This document shows positions 1 through 8,964 of a DNA stretch of 64,000 bases, one piece after another (the first letter of the stretch is position 1; every line of letters begins with the position of its first letter). The stretch comes from CAVPTL01 sp963708725 (lineage in GTDB: Bacteria; Actinomycetota; Thermoleophilia; Gaiellales; JAICJC01), in contig CAVPTL010000009.1 in assembly GCA_963708725.1 (NCBI GenBank), positions 186,001 to 250,000 on the forward strand. Reading direction: 5' to 3'. The notes beneath the pieces were generated by a model. That model was not told the origin of the DNA, searched no databases, and worked only from the letters and a program-made list of their open reading frames with translations. Position numbers and translations under genes: made by a program.

Positions 1-1
1 C

Positions 2-367
2 GGGAAGGCGATCACCGAGAATCGTGCGCGGTACGCCGACCAGTTCGTCGAATCCATGATCTCCGAGCCGCTGTCGGCCGCTGACCGTTCGTGGCTGATG
101 CAGATGCACCTCGCGACCACCACCCCGGTTGCCACCACCCTGGCGGTGAGTGCGGTGCAAAGCGACTACACCAGCATCGCGGAGGGCCTCGAAGGCAAGC
201 TCCCGGTGCTCCAGGCGGTCCGGGCGGAGGACCTCGATCGAGCCTCGGCATGGCTTGCGAAGCGCACCCCAAACGCGCAGGTCGTCTCGATCCCTTCGCA
301 CCTTGGCTTTTGGGAAGACGCCGCCGGCTTCAACTCCGCCATGTCCCGGTTCCTCGTCACGTCCTGA
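2..367 (+). CDS. alpha/beta hydrolase, C-terminal part (partial, cut by window start)
   Basis: The frame is open from base 2 to the TGA at 365-367 and gives about 121 residues with no start, so this is the end of a longer protein. The last 25 residues carry an S-H-L-G-F-W-E motif, which matches the position of the catalytic histidine near the C-terminus of alpha/beta hydrolases. Before it come a helical cap-like stretch and the segment around AQVVSIPS, the strand that normally precedes that histidine. The nucleophile elbow and acid residue lie outside the window, so the substrate cannot be told. It reads towards the DUF2252 gene 61 bp downstream. Confidence 0.55.
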   Translation, partial: GKAITENRARYADQFVESMISEPLSAADRSWLMQMHLATTTPVATTLAVSAVQSDYTSIAEGLEGKLPVLQAVRAEDLDRASAWLAKRTPNAQVVSIPSHLGFWEDAAGFNSAMSRFLVTS

Positions 368-428
368 GAGCCTCGGTCATACTGAGAGCGGCGCAATCCG
401 GTGCGCCATCACATAAAGGGGGGCGTGG

Positions 429-1917
429 ATGAGCTCGGAAGGTCGAGATTCAGAGGTGGCGCAAGCCGCAAAGGCTTCGGCGAAGGCGGGTCGCGCGGGT
501 GCAACCAGGGGCCCAAGGGTGGTGCCGCACCTGAGCGTCGCTGAGCATGCCGCCCGCGGTAAAGCGGCTCGCGGCGAGGTACCACGATCGAGCCACGCGG
601 CCTATAGCCCGGCTCCGCACCGCCCCGATCCCGTGGCGCTTCTGGAGTCACAGGCGGCCTCGCGAGTGCCCGAGCTGGTACCGATTCGCTACGGTCGGAT
701 GCTGGTCTCGCCGTTTACGTTCTACCGCGGCGCGGCCCTGATCATGGCCGCCGACTTCGCGTCGACCCCGAACTCTGGCCTGCATGTCCAGCTCTGCGGT
801 GATGCGCACCTGTCGAACTTCGGCGTATTCGGCTCCCCGGACCGGAGGCTGGTGTTCGACCTCAACGACTTCGACGAGACGCTGCCCGGCCCATGGGAGT
901 GGGATGTCAAGCGGCTCGCGGTCAGCATGGAGGTGGCCGGTCGCGACAACGGCTATTCCGATGCCGAGCGGCGAGCGATCCTGCTCGAAACCATCGGCGG
1001 CTATCGCCGTGCAATGCGCGAGTTTGCCGGCATGGGGTCGCTGGACGTGTGGTATTCGCGGCTCGAGGTGGACGAGCTATCTGACCCAGCTACGAAAGCA
1101 GTTCACGAAGTCGCAGCTCAAGCGGGCCGAAAAGACGCTCGCCAAGGCGCGGACGAAAGACAGCATGACCGCCTTCTCGAAGCTGACGCAGATGGTGGAC
1201 GGCCAACCCCAGATCGTGTCTGACCCGCCGCTGATCGAACGCGTCGAAGATCTGGCCGGCGACACCGATCCGGCTGTGATCCTGGAGGGCCTGCACCAGC
1301 TCCTGCGCCAGTACCGGGAATCGCTTCAGACCGATCGGCGGACGCTGGTCGAGGAGTTTCGGCTGGTCGATCTTGCCCGCAAGGTGGTGGGTGTCGGAAG
1401 TGTGGGCACCCGCGCCTGGATTGCGCTGATGCTCGGTCGCGACGATGGCGATCCGCTGTTCCTGCAGTTCAAGGAGGCCCAGCCGTCGGTGCTCGAGGAC
1501 TTCACCGCCAAGAGCACGTTCACCAACCATGGCGAGCGTGTCGTCGCCGGTCAGCACCTGATGCAGGCCTCCAGCGACATCTTCCTCGGCTGGCTGCGTG
1601 TCGAGGGCGGATTCGACGGCGTTTCGCGAGACTTCTACGGTCGCCAGCTGAAGGACTGGAAGGGCTCATTCGAGACCGCCGGGGCGCTGCCGCAGGGCAT
1701 GGGAGTGTACGGGCGCTACTGCGGCTGGACACTGGCCCGAGCTCATGCGCGATCGGGGGATCGGATGGCGATCGCGTCCTACCTGGGCGGCGGCGACGTG
1801 TTCGACCGCGCCATCGCCGATTTCTCGGTGGCCTATGCCGACCAGAACGAGCAGGACTACAAGGCGTTGAAAGCAGCGGTCGCCGACGGCAAGATCGTGG
1901 CGGTCTCAGGCCTGTGA
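429..1917 (+). pseudogene. DUF2252 family protein, frameshifted
   Basis: The two halves of one DUF2252 protein lie in different frames. Residues from ATG 429 (good ribosome site AAAGGGGGG at 416-424) run through the conserved CGDAHLSNFG and DLNDFDE motifs to about base 1075. The remainder, from TQLRKQFTK to the stop at 1917, continues in the +1 frame. DUF2252 proteins are usually 400-450 residues with a kinase-like fold of unknown function; the joined length of about 495 residues fits, with an extended basic N-terminus. The change needs one extra base near 1065-1085. Whether this is a real mutation or an assembly error cannot be decided here. The motifs on both sides are intact, which argues for a recent or artificial break. 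Confidence 0.75.
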
Positions 1918-1931
1918 CAGGGACGATGTGA

Positions 1932-2333
1932 ATGGATGCCGCTGAGCTGGAAAACCTGGATGTGCTCGCCGACCTCAGTGACGCCGATCGCGCCACAGTG
2001 GCCGACGCTGCGATCCGTCGAGTGTTTCCCGCCGGACGCGAGATCGTCCGGCGGGGGGAGGTCTCCGACGGGTTCTTCGTGATCCTCGAAGGCACCGCGC
2101 GCGTGGTGCGGGGAGACGACGTTGTGAATACCCTCGGCCCCGGGGCGTTCTTCGGCGAGTGGGCATCCCTGGTCGCCGGGCCCGGCTATGCGCTTTCACG
2201 AAACGCATCGGTTGTCGCAGACTCCGACGTCGCTTTGGCGGTGCTCACCAGCGATCGGTTCACCGAGTTCTATTCGACGCTTCCCGGACTCCGCGACCGC
2301 GTCGATGCCGCCATGAAACAGCGAGATCCCTAG
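1932..2333 (+). CDS. cyclic nucleotide-binding domain protein
   Basis: A 133-residue stand-alone cNMP-binding (CAP/CRP) domain. It has the beta-roll pattern, the G-P-G-A-F-F-G-E stretch of the phosphate-binding cassette at about residues 71-78, and an R-N-A-S segment where the conserved Arg-x-Ala is expected. There is no helix-turn-helix behind it, so it is not a CRP-type transcription factor. It could act as a sensor or partner subunit. It begins 14 bp after the frameshifted DUF2252 gene and may be co-transcribed. A large cyclase-domain protein lies nearby on the other strand, but a link between them is only a guess. Confidence 0.8.
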   Translation: MDAAELENLDVLADLSDADRATVADAAIRRVFPAGREIVRRGEVSDGFFVILEGTARVVRGDDVVNTLGPGAFFGEWASLVAGPGYALSRNASVVADSDVALAVLTSDRFTEFYSTLPGLRDRVDAAMKQRDP

Positions 2334-2335
2334 GC

Positions 2336-3112
2336 TCACACCCGCCGGGTGATGAGCGCGAGGGTGGAGCGAAGCGTCGGAACATCTCCGCCGTTCGCCG
2401 CGATCACCTCGCGCAGCTCCCCGAACAGCTCGGCGCGATTCTCGCTCGTCAGGCGCTGGTGGTCGCTGTAGGTGGCGCACAGTCCGACCCACTCATCGGC
2501 GGTCAGAGTGTGTGGGGTCTCCCATGTGCGCCGCTCCACCGCGCCGAACTCACGGCTTTGGGCCACGACGTCCTCGATCAGCGCTCGCCGTTGGCGGCGG
2601 TGGTAGCCGTGAACGTCGGCATCGGGAGCGACCCGTCGGTACACGGCGTCAAGCTGCGAAACGAGCGGCTCCTCGAGCAGGTGATAGCTCCAAAACCGCG
2701 CGAACGTCCCACCCGGGTGCAGCACAGCGGCCGCCTTCCGCGTCCCGGCTTCGGGGTCGATCCAGTGCCAGGCCGACCCGATCGTGAGCAGGTCGAAACG
2801 GCGTCCGCGATCCTCCCACGCCTCGAACGACGCGATCTCGACGGTGATGCCGTGAGTGCGGGCGACTGCGGCCATCCGCTCGTCCACCTCGACGCCGAGC
2901 ACATCGACGCCGTGGGAGGCGATCATGGCCGCGACCTTGCCGGTGCCGCAGGCGACGTCCAACGCGGTGCGTGGGCCAGCCGACACCAGCGTCTCGATCA
3001 TCTCCGGAGAGTGTGGTGGCCGGAAGCGGTCGTAGTCGGAGGCGATCGCACCAAACGACTCGGCACGCGCACGATCGGTGTAGAGCTCAGATCTCGGGTC
3101 GGGGACGGACAT
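2336..3112 (-). CDS. class I SAM-dependent methyltransferase
   Basis: A 258-residue protein with the methyltransferase motif I in TALDVACGTGKVAAM (about residues 49-63) and the acidic end of beta-2 in VLGVEVDERM. The sequence LLTIGSAWHWIDP matches the Methyltransf_11/UbiE-like families that act on small molecules. The ATG at 3110-3112 was chosen because the homologous fold begins about 20 residues later (ESFGAIASDYDRFRP). The longer open frame upstream runs antisense to the cyclase gene. It converges with the cNMP gene, whose stop is 2 bp away. The substrate is unknown. Confidence 0.85.
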   Translation of the reverse strand: MSVPDPRSELYTDRARAESFGAIASDYDRFRPPHSPEMIETLVSAGPRTALDVACGTGKVAAMIASHGVDVLGVEVDERMAAVARTHGITVEIASFEAWEDRGRRFDLLTIGSAWHWIDPEAGTRKAAAVLHPGGTFARFWSYHLLEEPLVSQLDAVYRRVAPDADVHGYHRRQRRALIEDVVAQSREFGAVERRTWETPHTLTADEWVGLCATYSDHQRLTSENRAELFGELREVIAANGGDVPTLRSTLALITRRV

Positions 3113-3144
3113 GTCGGCGGATGATAGGGCTCTACCGGGCAGTT

Positions 3145-6100
3145 TCAGCCGGACGAGCGCAACAACTGGGTCAGCTGCCACGAATACCAGGTCGCCTGGG
3201 TGCGATCCGCGAATTCCGCGACTCGCATTGTGCACTCCCGCGCCTCTTCCCGCCGGTGTTCTGCGGTTGCGGTCTGGGCGGCGAGCAGATCGATTGCCGC
3301 AGCGAGCGGGAGGCTTCCGATCGCGCGATACTGGTCGCCGGCCGCCGCGTACCTCCCGTCGGCGATCATCTCCAGCGCATCGCGCCACCGACACGCGCTC
3401 GGTGCCAACACGGCGGCCGCCCGGATCTCGTCGTGGCGGCCGGCGGCGGCGAGGATGGGCGCGACCTCGCACAGTTCCATGATCCGGGAGTACATCCCAT
3501 TGACCTGGTTCCAGCGGAGCAGGAGCCGCTCGCTGGTTCGTAGGGCCTCGGATTCGTCCCCGGTCGTGAGGTGGCATTTGGCGAGGGCCGCAAGTCCCTG
3601 GAGCATCGTCTCGTCGTTGACGCCTTCGGCGAACTCGACAACCTCGAGCAGGGCCTCGATGGCCTCGGCGCCGTGGCCTTGGACAGCTCTGACCTGCGCC
3701 CGGATGCACTGCGCCGTCCTGTCATCGCGCAGCCCGTCGACCGTTTCGAGCTGCGACTCGGTAAAGGCCCAATCTCCGAAATGGTAGGCGTGGTAGGCCT
3801 GCTCCCTCGTGATGTAGGCGATGTAGTCCGCGTTTGCGAGCCGAGAAGCCCAGCGGTGGGCCGTCTCCAGCGCATCGCGCGCACCGGGCATGTCCCCAAT
3901 TCCCAGGGTGACATCGCCGAGGTTGCCGTACGCGGCGGGCACGCTGTGATACGAGTGGCGGGCGAGCGTGTCGGCGGCCTCGCGAATGTCATCGAGGCCG
4001 GACAGGTCGTCGAGCGAGACGCGCACGTCGCCTCGCCACGCGAGCAGAAGCGCGTGCCCAACCTCCAGTCCGGCCGCCTCGGCCACCGGGATCATTTCGG
4101 CGGTGATTTCGAGCACGCGGGCGTACTGGCCCGTGGTCGCGGCTCGGTAGGCCTGGTGGGCGGCTATCAGAAACGTCGTATCGCAGGCCGGGATCCTTGT
4201 GAGATATCCCGCGGCCAGCTCCAGCCGGTAATCCGCGTCGCCGCCGAGCAGTTCCAGGCGACTTGAGTAGGCGCGTTCAACGATCGCGGCGCCTTCCCAG
4301 TCCTCCACCAGGATCAGAGCGTCGATCGCCGAGAGGGCGTCATCCTCCTCCACCATGCCGAGCGATTGCAGGCTCACCACCCGGCCCAGGAGCAGCTCGG
4401 CCCGCAGCCGATCGTCACCCGGTGGCGCCAGATCGAGTGCCGACTCGAAGTGCCGGGCGGCCGCGGCGTGGGCGTAGTTGGCCTCGGCCTGATGGCCGGC
4501 CTCGGCAAACGCCCGGCACGCTTTGGGCGCGAGCGAGGCCGTGTCCTCACCCAGCTGGGTTCGCAGCTCGAGCGATTGAGCGTAATGGTCGGCCAGAAGC
4601 TCGGCTTTGTCGTCACGCTCGGCGGCAACAGATTCGATCCAGTCAGCCGCGGCCTCGTGCTTGGTGGCGCGCTCCGCTCGTGGGATCTGCGAATACGCGA
4701 CGTCCCGGGTCAGTGCATGCCCGAAGCTGAACTCGGTCTCGCCTCGGATCGACGAGCGTCTGGCCCTTACCAGCAGTTGCTTTCGTTCCATCGCATGCAG
4801 CAACTCGTCGACCTCCCACGCCGAGCGATCGCTGAGCGCCGAAACCGCGCCGACCCAGGCGGTTCTCCCGATAACGCTTGCGTCCTGGATCACCGCCTTC
4901 TGCTCAGCCGAGAGCGTGTCGAGGCGGGCCGCGATGATCCCGTGGATCGACTCGGGTAACTCGTGTGCGTCTCCGGCCAGTGTCCATCCGCCCTCGCCAC
5001 GCACGAGCAACTCGCGGTCCTGAAGCATGCGAACGAACTCCTGGGCGTACAACGGATTGCCGCCGGCGCGGTCGAGCAACTCGCTCTGGACGCCTGCCGG
5101 GAGCAGTGCCTGATCGAGCAGCGTGGCAACCAGGCGCGACGTATCCTCGGCCGACAGCGGGGTCAGCGAGATCGTGGTCGAGTTGGTCTTGCCGCCGCCC
5201 CAGTGCTCGCGGCGCTCGAACAGCTCCGGGCGCGCCGTGCAGACGATCAAGAGCGGAACAGCGCCGGCCCGGTCGGCGAGCATGTCGATGAAGTCGAGTA
5301 GCGCATCATCGGCCCAGTGCACGTCCTCGAACGCGAGGGCGGTCGGGCCGTCCTCGGCGATCGCTTCGAAGAACCGGCGCCAGGCGGCGAACGCCTCGCC
5401 GCGGTTGGCTCCGTCACCCTGGTGCTGCGAAGACTCGAGTCCCACCAGACGGCCGAGGTGGCGGATCAGCCAGTCGTGGTCGGCCTCGTCGACGATCACG
5501 TTCTCGACCGCGACCGCGAGTTTCTGGGTGGTCACCTCGGCGTCGTCTGACTCGAGGATTCCCGCCTGGCTCTTGACCATCTCGCCGAGCGCCCAGAAGG
5601 TGACACCTTCGCCGTACGACAGCGATCTCCCAACCCGCCACGTGATCAGATCGGGGATGTCGCCGATGTAGTCGCTCAGATCCTCGATCAGACGGGACTT
5701 TCCGATCCCGGGCTCACCGATGATCGAGACCAGCTGGGTCGAGCGCTCGCGACGGGCGCGATCGAGCGCTCCCCGAAGCATCACGGCCTCGTCGTCGCGT
5801 CCCACCAGGGCAAGCCCGCCGAGCCGGGTCTGTTCGGGCACCACCGAGCGGGGCTCCACGGCGAGCCACGCCGGTACCCGCTCGGACTTTCCCTTGGCCT
5901 CGATCGGCTCGACCGACTCCAGCACGATGGCGCGAGTCGTTGCGCGGTGGGTGGTCTCGTCCACCAGCACACTGTCGGTTGGCGCGGAGGCCTGGAGCCG
6001 GGCGGCCGTGTTCACGATATCGCCGGTGGCGCGAACCGCCCCGTCGGGCATCACGGTGACGAGCACCTCACCGGTGGTGACCCCGATCCTGAAGTGCAGG

Positions 6101-6483
6101 CCGTCGTCCGAAGACATTGCCTCGGACGCGAACGTCTCGCGGATCCCCAGAGCAGCTCGCACGCCGCGCTCGGGGTCGTCCTCGTGCGCGACCGGGGCTC
6201 CGAACACCGCCATGATCCCGTCCCCGGCAACCGTTGACACCACTCCGCCGGTACGAGCGACGCACCGGTGGATCACCGCAACGTAGGGAGCGAGGAACGC
6301 ATCCACGTCCTCGACATCGAGACGTTCTGAGCGGCTGGTGAACCCTGCGAGGTCGGCAAAGAGGATGGTGACGACCCGTCGCTCGCGATGCTCGCCGACA
6401 GCAACCACCACGAGTTGCTGGCCACACTCTGGGCAGAACTTCGCACCCTCCGACAAGGTGCCACAGTGCGTGCATACCGGCAT
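3145..6483 (-). CDS. zinc-ribbon / class III cyclase-like / AAA ATPase / TPR regulator
   Basis: A 1112-residue multidomain protein. Order: a small zinc ribbon (C4, C7, C17, C20), a class III nucleotide cyclase homology domain (about residues 35-190), a STAND-type ATPase with Walker A GEPGIGKS (about 240) and an ALAFEDVHWADD Walker B region, then helical TPR-like repeats to the end. The metal aspartates D44 (LFADLAGFT) and D88 (AGDG) and the transition-state N and R (GDIVNTAARL) are present. The substrate-specifying lysine position is a threonine (T84), so cyclase activity is doubtful. Such proteins resemble LAL/CyaB-like signalling ATPases, but there is no LuxR helix-turn-helix. A TAGTAT hexamer 8 bases before the ATG suggests a leaderless message. 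Confidence 0.88.
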   Translation of the reverse strand: MPVCTHCGTLSEGAKFCPECGQQLVVVAVGEHRERRVVTILFADLAGFTSRSERLDVEDVDAFLAPYVAVIHRCVARTGGVVSTVAGDGIMAVFGAPVAHEDDPERGVRAALGIRETFASEAMSSDDGLHFRIGVTTGEVLVTVMPDGAVRATGDIVNTAARLQASAPTDSVLVDETTHRATTRAIVLESVEPIEAKGKSERVPAWLAVEPRSVVPEQTRLGGLALVGRDDEAVMLRGALDRARRERSTQLVSIIGEPGIGKSRLIEDLSDYIGDIPDLITWRVGRSLSYGEGVTFWALGEMVKSQAGILESDDAEVTTQKLAVAVENVIVDEADHDWLIRHLGRLVGLESSQHQGDGANRGEAFAAWRRFFEAIAEDGPTALAFEDVHWADDALLDFIDMLADRAGAVPLLIVCTARPELFERREHWGGGKTNSTTISLTPLSAEDTSRLVATLLDQALLPAGVQSELLDRAGGNPLYAQEFVRMLQDRELLVRGEGGWTLAGDAHELPESIHGIIAARLDTLSAEQKAVIQDASVIGRTAWVGAVSALSDRSAWEVDELLHAMERKQLLVRARRSSIRGETEFSFGHALTRDVAYSQIPRAERATKHEAAADWIESVAAERDDKAELLADHYAQSLELRTQLGEDTASLAPKACRAFAEAGHQAEANYAHAAAARHFESALDLAPPGDDRLRAELLLGRVVSLQSLGMVEEDDALSAIDALILVEDWEGAAIVERAYSSRLELLGGDADYRLELAAGYLTRIPACDTTFLIAAHQAYRAATTGQYARVLEITAEMIPVAEAAGLEVGHALLLAWRGDVRVSLDDLSGLDDIREAADTLARHSYHSVPAAYGNLGDVTLGIGDMPGARDALETAHRWASRLANADYIAYITREQAYHAYHFGDWAFTESQLETVDGLRDDRTAQCIRAQVRAVQGHGAEAIEALLEVVEFAEGVNDETMLQGLAALAKCHLTTGDESEALRTSERLLLRWNQVNGMYSRIMELCEVAPILAAAGRHDEIRAAAVLAPSACRWRDALEMIADGRYAAAGDQYRAIGSLPLAAAIDLLAAQTATAEHRREEARECTMRVAEFADRTQATWYSWQLTQLLRSSG

Positions 6484-6527
6484 GGCTCGCAATACTACGC
6501 ACTTGCAACGACAACGGCCCGTGTGAC

Positions 6528-7121
6528 CTACGACCACACTCCCGAGCTGCCGCGGCGGTGACTGTCGAGCAGGTGTGTATCGACGATCCCGATCGCCTCC
6601 ATCAACGCAAACATCGTGGTCGGCCCCACAAACGCAAAGCCGTTCTTCCGCAGCCCCTTGGCCAGTGCGATCGACTCCGCGGATTTGGTGGGGATGTCGC
6701 CAAGCGTGCGCGGGCGTGGCGTCTCGTCGGGCCGAAATGACCACACGAACGCTGCCAGCCCGCCGTGCTCTCGCAGGCGCACGGTCGCCTGGGCGTTGTT
6801 GATCGTGGCCTGAATTTTTGCGCGGTTGCGCACGATCCCCGGCTCGGCCATCAGCCGCGCGCTGTCGGCTTCGGAGTATGCGGCCACGGCATCCGGATCG
6901 AAGTTGTCGAACGCCACCCGAAACGCCGGGCGTTTGCGCAGGATCGTGACCCACGAGAGACCCGACTGAAACGCCTCGAGGGTGAGCCGTTCGAAGACTC
7001 CGCGCTCGTCGGTCACCGGCACTCCCCACTCGGTGTCGTAGTAGTCGCGAAGCAGCGGGTCGGTCGCCGCCCAGCTGGGCCGCGCCAATCCGTCGTCGCC
7101 GATGATCACACCCTGGGGCAT
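6528..7121 (-). CDS. tag: DNA-3-methyladenine glycosylase I
   Basis: A 197-residue Tag family protein that removes 3-methyladenine from alkylated DNA in base excision repair. Family signatures are clear: YYDTEWGVP near residue 27, FERLTLEAFQSGLSW, and NGFAFVGPTTMFALMEAIG near the C-terminus. In E. coli Tag two Cys and two His hold a zinc ion. Here the N-terminal Cys is absent (ARPSWAATDP), the DTEWG motif starts YD rather than HD, and the C-terminal Cys is missing, so this is a zinc-less variant. A TACAAT hexamer lies 7 bases before the ATG, which suggests a leaderless transcript. It lies upstream of the cyclase-like gene on the same strand, 44 bp away. Confidence 0.92.
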   Translation of the reverse strand: MPQGVIIGDDGLARPSWAATDPLLRDYYDTEWGVPVTDERGVFERLTLEAFQSGLSWVTILRKRPAFRVAFDNFDPDAVAAYSEADSARLMAEPGIVRNRAKIQATINNAQATVRLREHGGLAAFVWSFRPDETPRPRTLGDIPTKSAESIALAKGLRKNGFAFVGPTTMFALMEAIGIVDTHLLDSHRRGSSGVWS

Positions 7122-7200
7122 GCGTGCGATTGTAGGCCCGGGCTATCCTCTGGGCGGTTCACTCGTAGCGTGTCCGCCACCTCACCGAAAGTTGGGAATC

Positions 7201-7713
7201 ATGAGCAGCAGCACAGTTGAGCTTTTCGTCGCGTCGTATGGATCCGAGCACGAAGCCGGCGCGGCCCTGAAGGACTTCCAGTCGGCTCAGCGCGACGGGT
7301 CGATCGATCTGATCGATGCGGCCGTGATCGTCCACACCGCCGACGACAAGGTCAAGTTCGAGGAGACCGCTGATCCCAGTGGCAAGAAGTGGGCCAAGCG
7401 CGGCGCGATCGCCGGCGGCGTGGTCGGTCTGATCTTTCCCCCGAGCATCATCGTGTCGGCCGCCGTGGGCGGCGGCGCGGGTGGCTTGTGGGGCAAGATC
7501 CGCGACAAGGGCTTCAAGGATGCCGATCTCAAGGCGATCGGTGAGAGCCTGCCGCCTGGGACCTCCGCCATCATCGTCATCGCCCAGGATCGTATGGTCG
7601 AGCAGCTCGAACGCAGTCTCTCCGGCTACCAGAAGATCTCTAAGCACATGGTGTCGGCCGACGCTGCCGCAGCCATCGTCGCCGAGGTCGAAGACGAATC
7701 CGACGAGTCGTAA
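7201..7713 (+). CDS. DUF1269 family membrane-associated protein
   Basis: A 170-residue protein of the DUF1269 family. It has an N-terminal alpha/beta part (VELFVASYGSEHEAGAALKD), then a glycine-rich hydrophobic hairpin (RGAIAGGVVGLIFPPSIIV... AVGGGAGGLWGKIRD, about residues 66-100), then a second alpha/beta part. The family is common in actinobacteria and its function is unknown; the hairpin suggests membrane association. The ATG at 7201 is preferred because the family starts here. The longer open frame upstream enters the tag promoter. It is divergent from tag, with 79 bp between the starts. Confidence 0.82.
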   Translation: MSSSTVELFVASYGSEHEAGAALKDFQSAQRDGSIDLIDAAVIVHTADDKVKFEETADPSGKKWAKRGAIAGGVVGLIFPPSIIVSAAVGGGAGGLWGKIRDKGFKDADLKAIGESLPPGTSAIIVIAQDRMVEQLERSLSGYQKISKHMVSADAAAAIVAEVEDESDES

Positions 7714-7749
7714 CGATTCCGGGACGCCTCGTTCGCCAAACTCCGGGTG

Positions 7750-8964
7750 ATGCCAAATCTCGGGATCGTTCGCACCCACTGGGTGGCATGGACAATCGTC
7801 GGACTGACGGTCGCCGCTGACGCTGCGGCGATCGGATTTGCGATCCTCGATCGGGGCGTGCAGTCGAGCGTGGCGACCGTGATGTTCACGGTCGTCACGA
7901 TCGGGTTTGCGTCGCTGGGAGCACTGATCGTCTCGCAGGAGCGCGCCAACGCGATCGGATGGCTGTTCGTCGGTGTCGCGTTGCTGATGGCGTTCCCGCA
8001 CAACCTGTTCCAGAACTACGCGGTGTACGCGCTGTTCGTGGCTCCGGGAAGCGTGCCGCTTGGGAGTGCGGCGTTCTGGCTGTCCTCGTCGGTCTTCGAC
8101 GGCGTCTTCGTGATGTTCATGACGCTACTTCTGCTGCTGTTTCCCAACGGCCGGCCGTTGACTCCGCGGTGGCGAATCGCGGTCGGATGCGCGGTGCTCG
8201 CGGCGGCGATGACGCTGGCTCAGGGATTCATCGTCTCCAACGGCGAACCCCCGCTCGATCACATTGCCCATCCGCTCGGGGTCTCGGGCACGGGTGGGAC
8301 TGTTCTGACCGCGATACGCAACCTCAGTGTGATTCCGGCCCTGATCGCGTTTGGCGCGGGCGTCACGTCGATGGTGCTGAGGTTTCGGCGGTCGGCCGGA
8401 ATCGAGCGCCAGCAGATGAAGGCGGTGGTGGCCGGTGCGGTCTTTGTCGCCGCCCTGTTCACGCTCTCGTTGGTGCTCGCGGGTGTTGGTGTTGCCGACC
8501 TCTCGGGGGTCACGTTCGTCGTCGCGCTCGCCCTCTTTCCCACCCTCATGGGCGTCGCGATCCTGCGCTACCGGCTCTACGACATCGATGTGGTGATTCG
8601 AAAGACGCTCCTGTATGCCTGCCTGATCGCGACGCTCGCACTGCTCTATCTCGGTGGAATCGCTGGGTTGGGTGCGGTGTTCCGGTCGGCGACCGGCGCG
8701 TCGGGTGCACTCGCCGTGACGCTCTCGACGCTGGCCGTGGCGGTGGCGTTCCAACCCCTTCGATCCCGGATCCAGCGCGCCATCGATCGCCGGTTCTCGC
8801 GTCGGGCCTACGACGCCGAGGCCGCGATGCGCGTGTTCACGGGGCGCCTGCGTGAGGAGATTGACCTGGATGTCCTCGGTCGCGAACTGGTCGGGGTGGT
8901 CGATGAGACCGTCCAGCCGCGCCACGCCTCGCTGTGGCTTCGACCACCCGAGAAGACTGCCTAG
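7750..8964 (+). CDS. multi-pass membrane protein resembling the sensor part of a histidine kinase
   Basis: About 404 residues with some eight to ten hydrophobic helices. The end contains the conserved block RYRLYDIDVVIRKTLLY, then further helices, FQPLRSRIQRAIDRRFSRRAYDAE and a final V-Q-P-R-H-A-S-L-W-L-R. This block is known from actinobacterial membrane sensor proteins, sometimes followed by a histidine kinase. Here the protein stops before any kinase domain, so it is probably a stand-alone sensor or relic. GTG 7747 and ATG 7750 are adjacent possible starts. Its stop overlaps that of the convergent MOSC gene in the shared bases CTAG at 8961-8964. Confidence 0.75.
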   Translation: MPNLGIVRTHWVAWTIVGLTVAADAAAIGFAILDRGVQSSVATVMFTVVTIGFASLGALIVSQERANAIGWLFVGVALLMAFPHNLFQNYAVYALFVAPGSVPLGSAAFWLSSSVFDGVFVMFMTLLLLLFPNGRPLTPRWRIAVGCAVLAAAMTLAQGFIVSNGEPPLDHIAHPLGVSGTGGTVLTAIRNLSVIPALIAFGAGVTSMVLRFRRSAGIERQQMKAVVAGAVFVAALFTLSLVLAGVGVADLSGVTFVVALALFPTLMGVAILRYRLYDIDVVIRKTLLYACLIATLALLYLGGIAGLGAVFRSATGASGALAVTLSTLAVAVAFQPLRSRIQRAIDRRFSRRAYDAEAAMRVFTGRLREEIDLDVLGRELVGVVDETVQPRHASLWLRPPEKTA

